Assembly (NCBI RefSeq): GCF_011059105.1
Contig: NZ_JAALLS010000009.1
Location: 85,904-149,903 of the forward strand
DNA from: Fodinibius halophilus
GTDB taxonomy: Bacteria > Bacteroidota > Rhodothermia > Balneolales > Balneolaceae
Direction of reading: 5' to 3'
Length of the DNA stretch: 64,000 bases
Shown here: one piece after another, positions 1-9,225 of the stretch
Numbering within the stretch: position 1 is the stretch's first letter
Layout: each line of letters opens with the position of its first letter
Translations under genes and position numbers: made by a program
The notes under the pieces: model-generated
The model's input: only the letters and a program-made list of their open reading frames with translations
Told to the model about the DNA's origin: nothing
The model's database searches: none

Positions 1-2417
1 GAAAAAAAAGAACATATATACAACTCAAACAACTGCAGGGAGTGTATTTATATAATATTGGTAAAGTAAAAGCTGCAAAAACAATATACGAAGATGTTCT
101 GAACGAAATTGAAAGGCAAAAGATCGATATACCTAAATCCTCTTTTTACAATAATTTAGCATTAGCTTACTACAAATCCGGACAGTATAACAAATATCTT
201 AATCTTCAATTCCAGGCACTTGAAAATGCTAAACAGACAAATAACTATAGCCATCAGATAGAAATTTTAAATAATATTTTTATCTATTATAGAAAATCCA
301 ATGATGAAAAAAATGCCCTCTCTTATCTAGAAAAAGCTCAAACAATTGCTCAAAAGGAAAATAATATATCTGATCTAGGTACTATCTATATTTCAACAGC
401 TGCTTTTTACAGAGAATTTAAAAATGATTATAAAAAAGCTGTTACTTTTTTATCGAAAGCCCAGGAAATATTGGATCCGAAGAGTAATAAAAAGGAATAT
501 TTACAGATTCTAAATGAACTAGCACAGACCTTTGAAGAACAACATAACTTTACACATGCCTTAGAAAAGCACAAAGAGATCGTATCATTAACACCAGATG
601 AAAAAAATCGTAAACATATCGATGCATTAATAAATCAAGCAGTAATCTATCTCAAAATCGGTAATCTAAAAAAAGCATGGTCATTTGTTAAACTCTATAA
701 ATCAACTAATTTAAATTTACTTGATTTTCAACAAGTAGTTAAAGCAAAAACAGTTGAGGCAAATTATTTATTTCAAACGGGCAAATCTGAAGAAGCGCTA
801 TCAATTCTTAGCCCAACTATCGATCAAATCATTGTACGGGCCCGAAGCAGTGCTGATTTAAAATCCGGATTTTGGCATGTCGAAGAGGAGTATTTAGATG
901 CTATTGATTTAGCGGTGTCTATCCATTTAGAAGAAGGACAACCGGCTAAAGCCACTCAAATGCTTGACCAGCTCAAGACGATAAATGATTCCCGTTTCTA
1001 TCAGAACCCTTTGGTAAAATCAAGTCTGCTCAACGAATCAGAGCTTACCCAATATAAGCGTTTAACCGGACAGCTGGATGCCACGAGGAAACGACTGTTG
1101 ACTGCTCCGGAGGAGAAACAGTTCCAAATTCGCCAGCAAATAAGCAAGCTCAACCTCAAAAAACAAACGCTTGACAAGAAGCTGACCCGGAAAACAGAAT
1201 CAAAATCAGTTTCTATACGTGAGATCCAGAGTCAGCTCTCTGCCCGCGATATGGTTATGCATGTGACCGAACTGAAGGACCAGTACTACATTGCCAATAT
1301 CACCCGCTCTGATATACAGATGCATACGGTTTCGCTGGATTCTTCGCTGCGCAATCTATTATCAGGTGCAGTACAGCAGGTAGCTACCCATAAAACAAAC
1401 CTTGATTCCTTATATGCCATTACTACCTTACTTGGGATACAGAATATTCCGGAACGTATTGAAAAAATAACGGTTATTCCTGACAGCTATTTATACCAGC
1501 TGCCTATTGATATTCTGCCGCTCAACAAAACCTCTCACAGTTACAGTTACGGAGAAGCTACCTATCTTATTGAAAAGTATAATACACAGTACCTTACGTC
1601 ACTTGACGAATTTACATCTACAAATACTAAAGCTACAGCTGATAGAAATCCTCTGAGCTACATTGGCTATGGAGTATCTAACTTCAATTCTTATCGGGAT
1701 AAAAACCTTGTTCCTCTGCCATTTGCACAACGGGAGGTTACATCAATAGCTGAAAAACTGACAAACATGGCAAAGGTAGAAACCTTTATAAACGAGGCGT
1801 CTACCAAAGAGACCTTTCAACGCACAGCTCCAAATGCACGCATTTTACACATGGCCACCCACAGTTCTGTTTCAGAACGAGATCCCATGTTCTCTACGGT
1901 TTATATGAGTAAAAATGAATCAACTACTGACGAGACTTTTGAAGACCAGATATTTGCATACGAACTCTTCGAGTTAAATCTCAATAACGATATGATTATG
2001 CTCAACTCTTGTGAGTCGGGTTCAGGATCTTATATACAGGGAACGGGCGTAATGGGTATCAGTCGTGCCCTGCGATATGCCGGAGCCGAATCTCTTGTCC
2101 TAAACTTGTGGTCTGTAAATGATATGTTAGCCTCTGATTTTGCCATTCACTTTTATGGCCAGCTAAATGAAGGAATGTCAAAAGCAGAAGCATTACAAGC
2201 TACAAAACGTTATTTCCTGGCAAACAAAAATGCAAGTCCACACTTCTGGGGACCTTATATGCTAATTGGCAATGCCCAACCAATTGTAAAGCCCGACCGT
2301 ACAAAAAACTTGGCCATTGCCAGTACCTTTATCTTTTACTTCCTGTTGATGGTGGGATTATCTTACCTTGCGGACCGGAATATCTTCTTTAAAAACGAAG
2401 AAAAGAAAGCAGCCTAA
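1..2417 (+). CDS. CHAT-domain caspase-like protein with TPR repeats, 5' end cut by the window
   Basis: The reading frame is open to the window edge, with no stop upstream of the GTG at 42, so the true start lies outside. From 42 the visible part is 791 residues. Residues 1-270 are helical TPR-like repeats with alternating alanine, tyrosine and leucine spacing, and 330-400 is a charged helical linker. A CHAT (caspase HetF-associated with TPR) domain fills about 480-750. The caspase-clan dyad looks intact: the His is in HMATHS (second His near 607) and the Cys is in NSCESG (near 657). A transmembrane helix at about 759-780 precedes a short charged tail, suggesting C-terminal membrane anchoring. 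CHAT proteins are cysteine peptidases or their relatives in signalling and defence; the substrate here is unknown. The TPR half is visibly more AT-rich than the CHAT half. The next gene is convergent. Confidence 0.85.
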   Translation, partial: KKRTYIQLKQLQGVYLYNIGKVKAAKTIYEDVLNEIERQKIDIPKSSFYNNLALAYYKSGQYNKYLNLQFQALENAKQTNNYSHQIEILNNIFIYYRKSNDEKNALSYLEKAQTIAQKENNISDLGTIYISTAAFYREFKNDYKKAVTFLSKAQEILDPKSNKKEYLQILNELAQTFEEQHNFTHALEKHKEIVSLTPDEKNRKHIDALINQAVIYLKIGNLKKAWSFVKLYKSTNLNLLDFQQVVKAKTVEANYLFQTGKSEEALSILSPTIDQIIVRARSSADLKSGFWHVEEEYLDAIDLAVSIHLEEGQPAKATQMLDQLKTINDSRFYQNPLVKSSLLNESELTQYKRLTGQLDATRKRLLTAPEEKQFQIRQQISKLNLKKQTLDKKLTRKTESKSVSIREIQSQLSARDMVMHVTELKDQYYIANITRSDIQMHTVSLDSSLRNLLSGAVQQVATHKTNLDSLYAITTLLGIQNIPERIEKITVIPDSYLYQLPIDILPLNKTSHSYSYGEATYLIEKYNTQYLTSLDEFTSTNTKATADRNPLSYIGYGVSNFNSYRDKNLVPLPFAQREVTSIAEKLTNMAKVETFINEASTKETFQRTAPNARILHMATHSSVSERDPMFSTVYMSKNESTTDETFEDQIFAYELFELNLNNDMIMLNSCESGSGSYIQGTGVMGISRALRYAGAESLVLNLWSVNDMLASDFAIHFYGQLNEGMSKAEALQATKRYFLANKNASPHFWGPYMLIGNAQPIVKPDRTKNLAIASTFIFYFLLMVGLSYLADRNIFFKNEEKKAA

Positions 2418-2422
2418 CATAG

Positions 2423-2458
2423 AAAAGGCCCGACAGAACCACTCCTGCCCAGCCTTTT
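2423..2458. terminator. Possible hairpin between convergent genes
   Basis: AAAAGGC at 2423-2429 pairs with GCCTTTT at 2452-2458 around a 22-nt loop. It lies just after the CHAT gene stop and before the end of the convergent TPR gene, so it could stop transcription from either side. The loop is long and the U-tract weak, so the call is tentative. Confidence 0.35.
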
Positions 2459-2489
2459 ATAAATATCCGATTTCAGAATTAGAAATCAT

Positions 2490-3218
2490 CTAATCTGACA
2501 GTGCATCCAAATAGCTTTTAGAAACACGACGATAGGCTCCATTTAAATCATAAGCCTTTTCAATGTGTATCCGTGCTTTAACAAGCTTATCCATATGGAA
2601 ATAGGCATTCCCCATATACCAATATGCCTTTTCCAACATAAGAACATCTACGTTCTTTTTATGCTCAACCACTCGTTGGTAATGATTGACGGATTCTTTG
2701 TAATCGCCCTCATTATAGTAAAGAGATCCCAGATTTAAACTCAATTCAGCAATCCACGCAGGTTTGGAAGCCTGTTGCAACTCATTATTCAACAAGTTTA
2801 TAGCTTCCTCAACTGCCCCTGTATTGGCCAATTGTATCGCATTACGAATAATTTTAGGATCCTCAGTTACACTTCCATCAGTTGAACGATAATAATCCAG
2901 TTCAATGCTGGAAATTGGTTGCAACGAACGGGCGTTATCTTGATTGTATAGATTCATGTATCCTACTATTCCAACCAAGAAGATAATTGCTGCCGCAGCA
3001 GCATAAAACCACTGTTTGCGCCTTTTTTGCTGTTGGCGTTCCTTCTTTTTTCGTTGAATTACCGCCTTTACATTAGCCACACTTTTCATATAATCCAGAT
3101 GATATCCATCTTGAATTAATTCAGCCCATAGCTCGTCTGTCTCTCTTGGAGAAAGCTGTCCATTGACATACTTGTCAATTTTTTCTTCCAGTTGTTTTTC
3201 GTTATAACTCTCAATCAT
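2490..3218 (-). CDS. Single-pass membrane TPR protein with anti-sigma-like N-terminus
   Basis: This is a 242-residue protein. Residues 1-60 form an acidic helical segment of the kind found at the cytoplasmic end of FecR/anti-sigma proteins (IDKYVNGQLSPRETDELW), without a zinc motif. A very basic stretch follows, then one transmembrane helix at about 69-88. Residues 125-235 outside the membrane carry two or three TPR-like units (LGSLYYNEGDYKESVNHYQ; YMGNAYFHMDKLVKARIH). The ATG at 3218 has no strong Shine-Dalgarno, as is usual in this window. I infer a protein that links a periplasmic TPR sensor to a cytoplasmic partner. No sigma factor is visible next to it. The convergent neighbour is the CHAT/TPR protein, and a functional link is plausible but unproven. 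Confidence 0.7.
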   Translation of the reverse strand: MIESYNEKQLEEKIDKYVNGQLSPRETDELWAELIQDGYHLDYMKSVANVKAVIQRKKKERQQQKRRKQWFYAAAAAIIFLVGIVGYMNLYNQDNARSLQPISSIELDYYRSTDGSVTEDPKIIRNAIQLANTGAVEEAINLLNNELQQASKPAWIAELSLNLGSLYYNEGDYKESVNHYQRVVEHKKNVDVLMLEKAYWYMGNAYFHMDKLVKARIHIEKAYDLNGAYRRVSKSYLDALSD

Positions 3219-3475
3219 GGTTCTTCACACTTGTTTTTGCTTATCAATAACTTAAAATACCCTCAGATTACAATATCTGTGGTAACCAGTATAATTGAAT
3301 TTTATCATACAATTATACTATCATCAATTCATATTACAAGAGTATTTTAAACTCGATTTGTTACAAAAGAATTAGTACCTATGATTATACCAAAACACGG
3401 GATGGCTTTTACAGGCTGTGGGAGCATAATTCTGCAAAATATTAAAATTTTTTAATGTTATTACTCTGTAACTTC

Positions 3476-4921
3476 ATGGATAAGCGATACTTACTACAAC
3501 TTATTTTTGTCACTCTACTCATACTAACTGCTTGTGATTCCCCAAAAAAGGCTAACATTTCCGGAACCATTGATTATGTGGGTTCTGCAGATATTTACAT
3601 ATCTAAACAGCCTGTTCATTATAAATATGCCCCCAAAAAACACTTTCCTGTTAATGTAACAGAGGAGGGATCGTTCACCCTTTCCCTACCCATTGATTCT
3701 ACCCAATTGGTTAAGTTTAATATTAATGAACAAACTTATCCAGTGGTTGTTCAGCCCGGTCAATCGTTAACGCTTGATATTACTTTTTCTGAGTTTCCTG
3801 ATTCTGTTACGGTCCGTGGCTATCCCAAACCGTGGGATCAAAAGTATATGAGTTACCGTACAGAGGTTCGTCCCATTCAACAAAAAATTGAAACCATTAT
3901 TCCTGATTTTCGAGAGGGTAAAAAAACCAATATCACAGATCTCTACAAACGACGCTATAAAATTACTGAAGCGCATTTTGACAATACACCACTCATCGAA
4001 TTATACTATAAAGCAGTAGGTGAATACCTGGTTAAACAACTGGAAGAAATAAAATATCAGCGTACAACCTCTGATGTTTCTCCGGAACGCCGGCGACAAA
4101 AAGTTCTTGAAGAAGCAAAAGCCCTTAACTTCTTTTCTTTTAAATCGTTGCATTCACAACGCGCCGGTATCCGTGACTTCACCAATGCATTTGCCAACAC
4201 CTTTGGTGTTGAAGACAGCCTGGAAAAAAAGTTCGGACAAGAACTGATGCAATATGACATTAAACGGCTGGGGTATCAAACGCTGGATTCAGCCCGAACA
4301 GCAGTACTCCAATATATTGACCAACGAAAAGCCCGGGCCTATGCCAAAATGTACCTGGTAGCAGAACGTATTGGTGAAATGTCTTTAGAGGTAGCAACTC
4401 CCAGCTACAAAGATTACCTCAAGGAGTATTCCGACTTCCCCAAGTATACCTCCTTCCTCAAAACATTCTATCAACAGATCAAAAGGGTATCGCCGGGTCA
4501 ACCGGCTGTTCCTTTTACGCTGCCGAATGAAAATGAGCAAATGGTAAGCATGAAAGATTATAAAGGACAATACGTACTGCTTGATTTTTGGGCCAGCTGG
4601 TGTATCCCCTGCCTTGATGAATTCCCGCATATGAAAGAACTGTACAACAAATATTCGCGTGACCAGTTTGAGATACTGGCAATATCTATTGAAGAAGACA
4701 GCCTGCGCTGGAGACAAGCGATACAGCGTTTTGACAATCCCTGGCCCCAACTCTACGGAGGCAAGGGATTCCAGCAAGAAACTTTTCGCTCGTACCGCGG
4801 TGGGGGCATCCCCTTCTATATACTGGTAGGCCCCGATGGAAATATCCTACGCTATAACGATGCACGACCTTCTTTTAATTTACCAACATTATTAGACAGC
4901 TTAATCACAGATCAAAAATAA
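3476..4921 (+). CDS. TlpA/ResA-like thioredoxin-fold lipoprotein
   Basis: I prefer the ATG at 3476 to the in-frame ATG at 3455, because it gives a compact lipoprotein signal (MDKRYLLQ, hydrophobic core, lipobox LTAC with Cys at about residue 20). The mature part begins with a beta-rich DUF4369-like domain (ISGTIDYVGSADIYIS), has a helical middle, and ends in a thioredoxin domain. The active site is WCIPC near residue 375, and the cis-proline loop is GGGIPFYI. Such proteins are extracytoplasmic thiol-disulfide oxidoreductases anchored to a membrane, with Bacteroidota homologues often near secreted hydrolases. The next gene, a GH3 hydrolase, starts 3 bp after the stop, so the two are probably co-transcribed. 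The exact redox substrate cannot be told. Confidence 0.85.
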   Translation: MDKRYLLQLIFVTLLILTACDSPKKANISGTIDYVGSADIYISKQPVHYKYAPKKHFPVNVTEEGSFTLSLPIDSTQLVKFNINEQTYPVVVQPGQSLTLDITFSEFPDSVTVRGYPKPWDQKYMSYRTEVRPIQQKIETIIPDFREGKKTNITDLYKRRYKITEAHFDNTPLIELYYKAVGEYLVKQLEEIKYQRTTSDVSPERRRQKVLEEAKALNFFSFKSLHSQRAGIRDFTNAFANTFGVEDSLEKKFGQELMQYDIKRLGYQTLDSARTAVLQYIDQRKARAYAKMYLVAERIGEMSLEVATPSYKDYLKEYSDFPKYTSFLKTFYQQIKRVSPGQPAVPFTLPNENEQMVSMKDYKGQYVLLDFWASWCIPCLDEFPHMKELYNKYSRDQFEILAISIEEDSLRWRQAIQRFDNPWPQLYGGKGFQQETFRSYRGGGIPFYILVGPDGNILRYNDARPSFNLPTLLDSLITDQK

Positions 4922-4924
4922 ACC

Positions 4925-6043
4925 ATGCGCAAGCTATTATTAACATTTATTGCTTTATTAATTTTATCCTTTCGCGTTTTCAGCCAACCTGCAAACAAGT
5001 CTTATGATGATGTTTCCCTGGATAAAAAAATTGGCCAGCTGTTAACCATCGGTTTCCGTGGAATGGCAATAGCCGACACCAATCACATTGTACGGGATAT
5101 CCAAAAATATCATCTGGGGGGCGTAGTACTTTTTGATTATGATGTACCACGAGGCGAAGCGGTCAGGAACATACGATCTCCCAAGCAGCTCAAATCTCTG
5201 GTCAAAGAGCTGAAATCACTATCAAACGAACCACTCATTGTTTCTATTGACCAAGAAGGGGGGCGCGTTAACCGTCTCAAGCCCAAATATGGGTTCCCGC
5301 CTTCTGTTTCGGCTCAGTATCTTGGGGAGATTAATGATAAAGACAGTACCCAAAAATACGCGCACCGAACGGCTACCACCCTTTCCAATTTAGGTATTAA
5401 TGTAAACTTTGCGCCTGTGGTAGACCTAAATGTCAATCCGGAAAATCCAATCATAGGAAAACTGGAGCGCAGCTACTCAGCCAATCCCGCGACGGTGGTA
5501 AAGCAGGCCGGCACATTTATTGATGTTTTAAACGATCATAATATCCAAACTGTTCTGAAGCACTTTCCCGGTCATGGCAGCTCAGAAAATGATTCTCACC
5601 TGGGGGTTGTGGATGTAACTGAAACATGGTCTCGGAAAGAGCTCATCCCCTATCGCCGACTTATTAAAAGCGGGCAAGCTAATGCTGTTATGACTGCCCA
5701 CATTTTCAATGCTCAGTTAGACTCTACCTATCCTGCTACCCTCTCGAAACCTACCATTACCGGTCTTCTTAGAGATAAACTGGGATATGATGGAGTGGTC
5801 TTTTCAGACGACTTGATGATGGGGGCTATTCGCAAAGAATACGGTTTAGAAACAGCTATTAAACAAGCAATTATTGCCGGTGTGGATATCCTCACTTTTG
5901 GTAACAACTCGATCTACGATCCCGATATAGTACCAAAAGCCCACCGAATAATCACAGAACTGGTACAAAACGGGGAAATTGGAGAAGATCGGATTACACA
6001 ATCCTACCGTCGAATAATGGAGTTCAAGGCAACATTTAAATAA
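4925..6043 (+). CDS. Secreted glycoside hydrolase family 3, beta-N-acetylhexosaminidase (NagZ-like)
   Basis: The protein has 372 residues with an N-terminal signal peptide cleaved near FSQPAN. It is a single TIM-barrel GH3 domain of NagZ size. Signature segments are DQEGGRVNRL, the NagZ loop KHFPGHGSSENDSH (catalytic His-Asp pair) and SDDLMMGAI, where the first Asp (near 295) is the expected nucleophile. NagZ enzymes remove GlcNAc from anhydro-muropeptides in cell-wall recycling. Cytoplasmic NagZ is standard in E. coli, whereas a signal peptide here implies periplasmic action, as known for other Bacteroidota-type enzymes. It follows the TlpA-like gene by 3 bp. Its 3' end faces the S9 peptidase gene. 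Confidence 0.88.
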   Translation: MRKLLLTFIALLILSFRVFSQPANKSYDDVSLDKKIGQLLTIGFRGMAIADTNHIVRDIQKYHLGGVVLFDYDVPRGEAVRNIRSPKQLKSLVKELKSLSNEPLIVSIDQEGGRVNRLKPKYGFPPSVSAQYLGEINDKDSTQKYAHRTATTLSNLGINVNFAPVVDLNVNPENPIIGKLERSYSANPATVVKQAGTFIDVLNDHNIQTVLKHFPGHGSSENDSHLGVVDVTETWSRKELIPYRRLIKSGQANAVMTAHIFNAQLDSTYPATLSKPTITGLLRDKLGYDGVVFSDDLMMGAIRKEYGLETAIKQAIIAGVDILTFGNNSIYDPDIVPKAHRIITELVQNGEIGEDRITQSYRRIMEFKATFK

Positions 6044-6047
6044 TAGA

Positions 6048-6069
6048 CAGCGGCCCCGAAAGGCCACTG
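6048..6069. terminator. Hairpin between convergent GH3 and S9 genes
   Basis: CAGCGGCC at 6048-6055 pairs with GGCCACTG at 6062-6069 with one mismatch and a 6-nt loop. It sits 4 bp after the GH3 stop and 13 bp from the end of the S9 gene, a good place for a shared terminator. There is only a weak T-rich run on the minus-strand side. Confidence 0.55.
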
Positions 6070-6081
6070 CCTGACAATTAA

Positions 6082-8844
6082 TTATTTGCCCCGATATGGA
6101 ACCCCATCGGTAATCCATTTTGGGGCTTTTTCTCCCCGCAGGTAATGATCAAAGTATTCTTTCATTTTGATCGCATAATCCAATTTATTGGCATATTTCT
6201 GCAGGTGATGAGGCTCATCCCGATACTGTAAAAAGACAGCATCCTTGTCGAGCCGTCGCATCGCCAGGTACATTTCAATCCCCTGATACCACGGCACAGC
6301 CGTATCCTCATCCCCAAACATCATCAGCAGCGGAGTATCGATACGGTCAGCATAGAATACCGGTGAATTCTCAATATATCGTTCCGGATACTCCCACAAA
6401 CTTCCGCCAATACGACTTTGAGTTTGTTCGTATTGAAACTGACGCGCCAGACCTGACCCCCATCGGATACCGCTGTATGCACTGGTCATATTAGATACCG
6501 GTGCCCCGGCAATGGCTGCATCAAAAATATCGGTTTGGGTAACCATAAAAGCAGTTTGGTACCCGCTCCACGAATGGCCGTGAAGACCTAACTTATCGGG
6601 ATCGGCAATGCCCATCTCAATCAGCTTTTGGACTCCGGGCACTAAGCTCTTCGTAGAGGCAAAGCCGGGTGTTCCTACTTCAAAACGAATATCCGGTAGA
6701 AACACCACATAGTTATCACTCACCCATTGCGGCAATGTGGGGCGATCATCATTGGTTATATTATTAAATTCATAGGCCCGCTGAGAAAAGAACCGATAAT
6801 AATAGATCAGCACCGGGTATTGTTTATCCGGGTTGTAATTATCCGGCTTAATTAGCGCCCCGCGGATCGTTTGCCCGTCTTCCATGCCCGACCATTCGAT
6901 AAGCTCCGCAGATCCCCAATTATAGGTATCGTGGAGGTTCAAATGAAGTTCCGTTATACGTTCTGCATCCTCAAATGACGGACCCTCGCTTATCCATAAG
7001 TTAGGATACTCATCATATTTTTCGCGGCTATAAAGGATACGATCTGAATTCTCAGGCGAACTGATAAAATCATACTTATGAGCCGTCTCCAGACGTTTTT
7101 CCGTTCCCGACTTATCTAGCTCCAGAGTATAAAAACCATAGGTTTTTTGGTGATCATAGTAGCCGCGAATCAAGACCTCATCATTCTCATCAAATGCTTT
7201 ACGGTCCTCATCCACCCTCTCAATACGGTACATAAGCTCTCTATCTCGTCCATCTTTTGTGAGATTCACTGCCTTCCCATCATCTGTAGAGAACTTCCAA
7301 ACGTCATATTTATCATAAATCATGATGGCTTCATCCCCTTTCAGCCATCCCGCCGTTCCATACCCCTGTACCGGATAGGGATAGTCGTGATCTTCATTAA
7401 AGAATGGCACATCCAGATCTTCTGTCAGGTTACGATATAGATCTTTTTGAACATTGTAGAGATGCCAGTCTTTATTCCTGTAAAATACCACATAGTTTCC
7501 TTTGGGGGATAATTCAGCCCCGGAACGCAATTTCTCTACGATCTTTTTGCGCTCCCCGGTCTTGAGATCAACAATATAATAGTCACTAAAAAAGCCGTCC
7601 CACGTCATCTCCTGGAGGTATGGAACCCTGGATTGCCCCAATACATAATTGGGATTTTGACTGATGACTACATTGGGCATCTTTAGATCGGCCAGTTGTA
7701 TCCACTGCTCATCATCCATGTGGTACACCGCCCTGTACGTTCGCTTTTTGCGCCGGTTCCACGAATCTTTTTCATGGGTCTTTATACGAGGGTCATCATA
7801 ATGCCAAACATCTACCTCCTTCTCGCCCAGGATCTGTTCACGACTGTAAACATCTACAGAGTCCGGATCTTCCTCTTTTTTGTTCTGATTAAACTCCACC
7901 ATCTCCCGGGGCATCAGTCCAAAAAACAGACGTTCTCCATTATCCGTCCATTCCAGATCATTATTAGTTCGCAGTGCCCATTCCTTATCAACATCCGAGG
8001 CTGCAACCAATGTAGTTACTTCATCGTTATCGGCCTTCCAGATCTTGAGATCGGCATCTTCGGTTTCAAAAGTACTGTCGAGCTGTGCCTGGGTAAATGC
8101 AAGCTTCTCATCGTTATGATCCCACTCTAAATTGGAAAACAGCTTGTCTTCACTCTTAACAACAGTCTTCTCTTCGGAAACATCAGCATTCAGATCTCGA
8201 TAATACAATCCATTATGCTCCCCACTGGTGTCTACCACAGCGTAAGCCAGATGTTGAGATGTACTGTCAAAGGAGACTTCTGCCACAAAAGGCATGCTAT
8301 ACTCTTCACCTGATTCTAGACTCCGTAACACCATCTCGGTACCGAGGTGCTCATTCTTGCTCTTTTTATCCTTTATACTCTTTTTTTGGTAGAAATGGAT
8401 CAGAGCCCATTTCCCATCATTCGAAAACTCAAACGATTTTACACTGTCTTTTTGTACTGTTTCTCCATTGGCTGTATTTAACAATGCCAACCCCTGCTTA
8501 GGCTTATCCTTTTTAGCCTTTATCTGATCAACGAGTTTAGGCTTTACGTTTGCCCCAACCCACTGGCCCGTTCGGTTTATTTTTGGATTATCTCCCAGTT
8601 CAATAGTATAAAATGTCCCATTATCGACATTGCGGATACGTACTTCTCCATCACCTCTATCCGGCCAAACACTGTAGGCCAGCCATTCGCCATTATCGGA
8701 GAATTGAGGATCCGAAATATCTTCCCATTTCATCACATCCTCAAAGGTGAGCTTCTTATTCTGTGCTCCGACAATGAGAGGAAAGGCCAATAGTGCGACA
8801 AGCCCTAGAACTAAATAATGAAAACCCCATTTATTGTAACCCAT
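6082..8844 (-). CDS. Secreted prolyl-oligopeptidase-family (S9) serine peptidase
   Basis: This is a 920-residue protein with a signal peptide (cleavage near VGAQNKK). Residues 30-640 are beta-propeller-like (WD-type strands such as FSDNGEWLAYSVWPD). The C-terminal 250 residues are an alpha/beta-hydrolase. The nucleophile is the Ser in GHSWSGYQ, the Asp is in MFGDEDTAVPW and the His in RDEPHHLQ, so the triad is complete. S9 peptidases cut short peptides after proline or other residues, and the signal peptide puts this one in the periplasm or outside. It is monocistronic, convergent with the GH3 gene, and has about 380 bp upstream before the next coding start. Substrate specificity (DPP-IV-like, acylaminoacyl-like) is not resolvable by eye. 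Confidence 0.9.
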   Translation of the reverse strand: MGYNKWGFHYLVLGLVALLAFPLIVGAQNKKLTFEDVMKWEDISDPQFSDNGEWLAYSVWPDRGDGEVRIRNVDNGTFYTIELGDNPKINRTGQWVGANVKPKLVDQIKAKKDKPKQGLALLNTANGETVQKDSVKSFEFSNDGKWALIHFYQKKSIKDKKSKNEHLGTEMVLRSLESGEEYSMPFVAEVSFDSTSQHLAYAVVDTSGEHNGLYYRDLNADVSEEKTVVKSEDKLFSNLEWDHNDEKLAFTQAQLDSTFETEDADLKIWKADNDEVTTLVAASDVDKEWALRTNNDLEWTDNGERLFFGLMPREMVEFNQNKKEEDPDSVDVYSREQILGEKEVDVWHYDDPRIKTHEKDSWNRRKKRTYRAVYHMDDEQWIQLADLKMPNVVISQNPNYVLGQSRVPYLQEMTWDGFFSDYYIVDLKTGERKKIVEKLRSGAELSPKGNYVVFYRNKDWHLYNVQKDLYRNLTEDLDVPFFNEDHDYPYPVQGYGTAGWLKGDEAIMIYDKYDVWKFSTDDGKAVNLTKDGRDRELMYRIERVDEDRKAFDENDEVLIRGYYDHQKTYGFYTLELDKSGTEKRLETAHKYDFISSPENSDRILYSREKYDEYPNLWISEGPSFEDAERITELHLNLHDTYNWGSAELIEWSGMEDGQTIRGALIKPDNYNPDKQYPVLIYYYRFFSQRAYEFNNITNDDRPTLPQWVSDNYVVFLPDIRFEVGTPGFASTKSLVPGVQKLIEMGIADPDKLGLHGHSWSGYQTAFMVTQTDIFDAAIAGAPVSNMTSAYSGIRWGSGLARQFQYEQTQSRIGGSLWEYPERYIENSPVFYADRIDTPLLMMFGDEDTAVPWYQGIEMYLAMRRLDKDAVFLQYRDEPHHLQKYANKLDYAIKMKEYFDHYLRGEKAPKWITDGVPYRGK

Positions 8845-9082
8845 GATTCCTTACTATTTATTTTCAGTTGTTATAATTATTGCAGTTACTGATAATCACA
8901 GCTGATACTGACGGAAGGTATTAGTTTTTAAAGAGAACAAATATCATCGATATTGCAACCGATTAGTTATTTTTTTGAATAGTTTTACGTAGCTGTATAT
9001 GCTCTCTGTACTCTCAATACATGTTAGGTTTTTCAACCTTTAACCATATTTTGAAGTTACATCCTTATACATTTTAGAGGGC

Positions 9083-9199
9083 TTTGCAAAACCTTTGATT
9101 TCGTCATTCTGAGCTTGTCGAAGAATCTCCAGTATCCATCTACTGCCGTTGAAAGGGAGATCCTTCATTACATTCAGGATGACTGCCTGGTTTTGCAAA
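9083..9199. repeat. Imperfect palindromic intergenic repeat with nested arms
   Basis: Outer arms TTTGCAAAACC (9083-9093) and GGTTTTGCAAA (9189-9199) are exact inverted repeats. Inside them, a segment beginning GTCATTCTGAGC (9103-9130) pairs imperfectly with 9156-9183, which ends CAGGATGAC. The GTCATTCTGAG...GAAGAATCTC type of unit is familiar to me from dispersed intergenic repeats in this superphylum. Short non-coding mobile or hairpin element; it forms the leader of the DinB-like gene. Confidence 0.75.
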
Positions 9200-9225
9200 G
9201 GTCCCTTTTAGCCAATGACCTAATT

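Noticed and set aside
7696..8130. Plus-strand frame of 144 codons
   Set aside because: Antisense to the S9 peptidase with hydrophobic, unlikely composition.
9115..9225. Longer N-terminus of the DinB-like protein
   Set aside because: The added codons lie within the palindromic repeat and the recognisable fold starts at the ATG at 9226.
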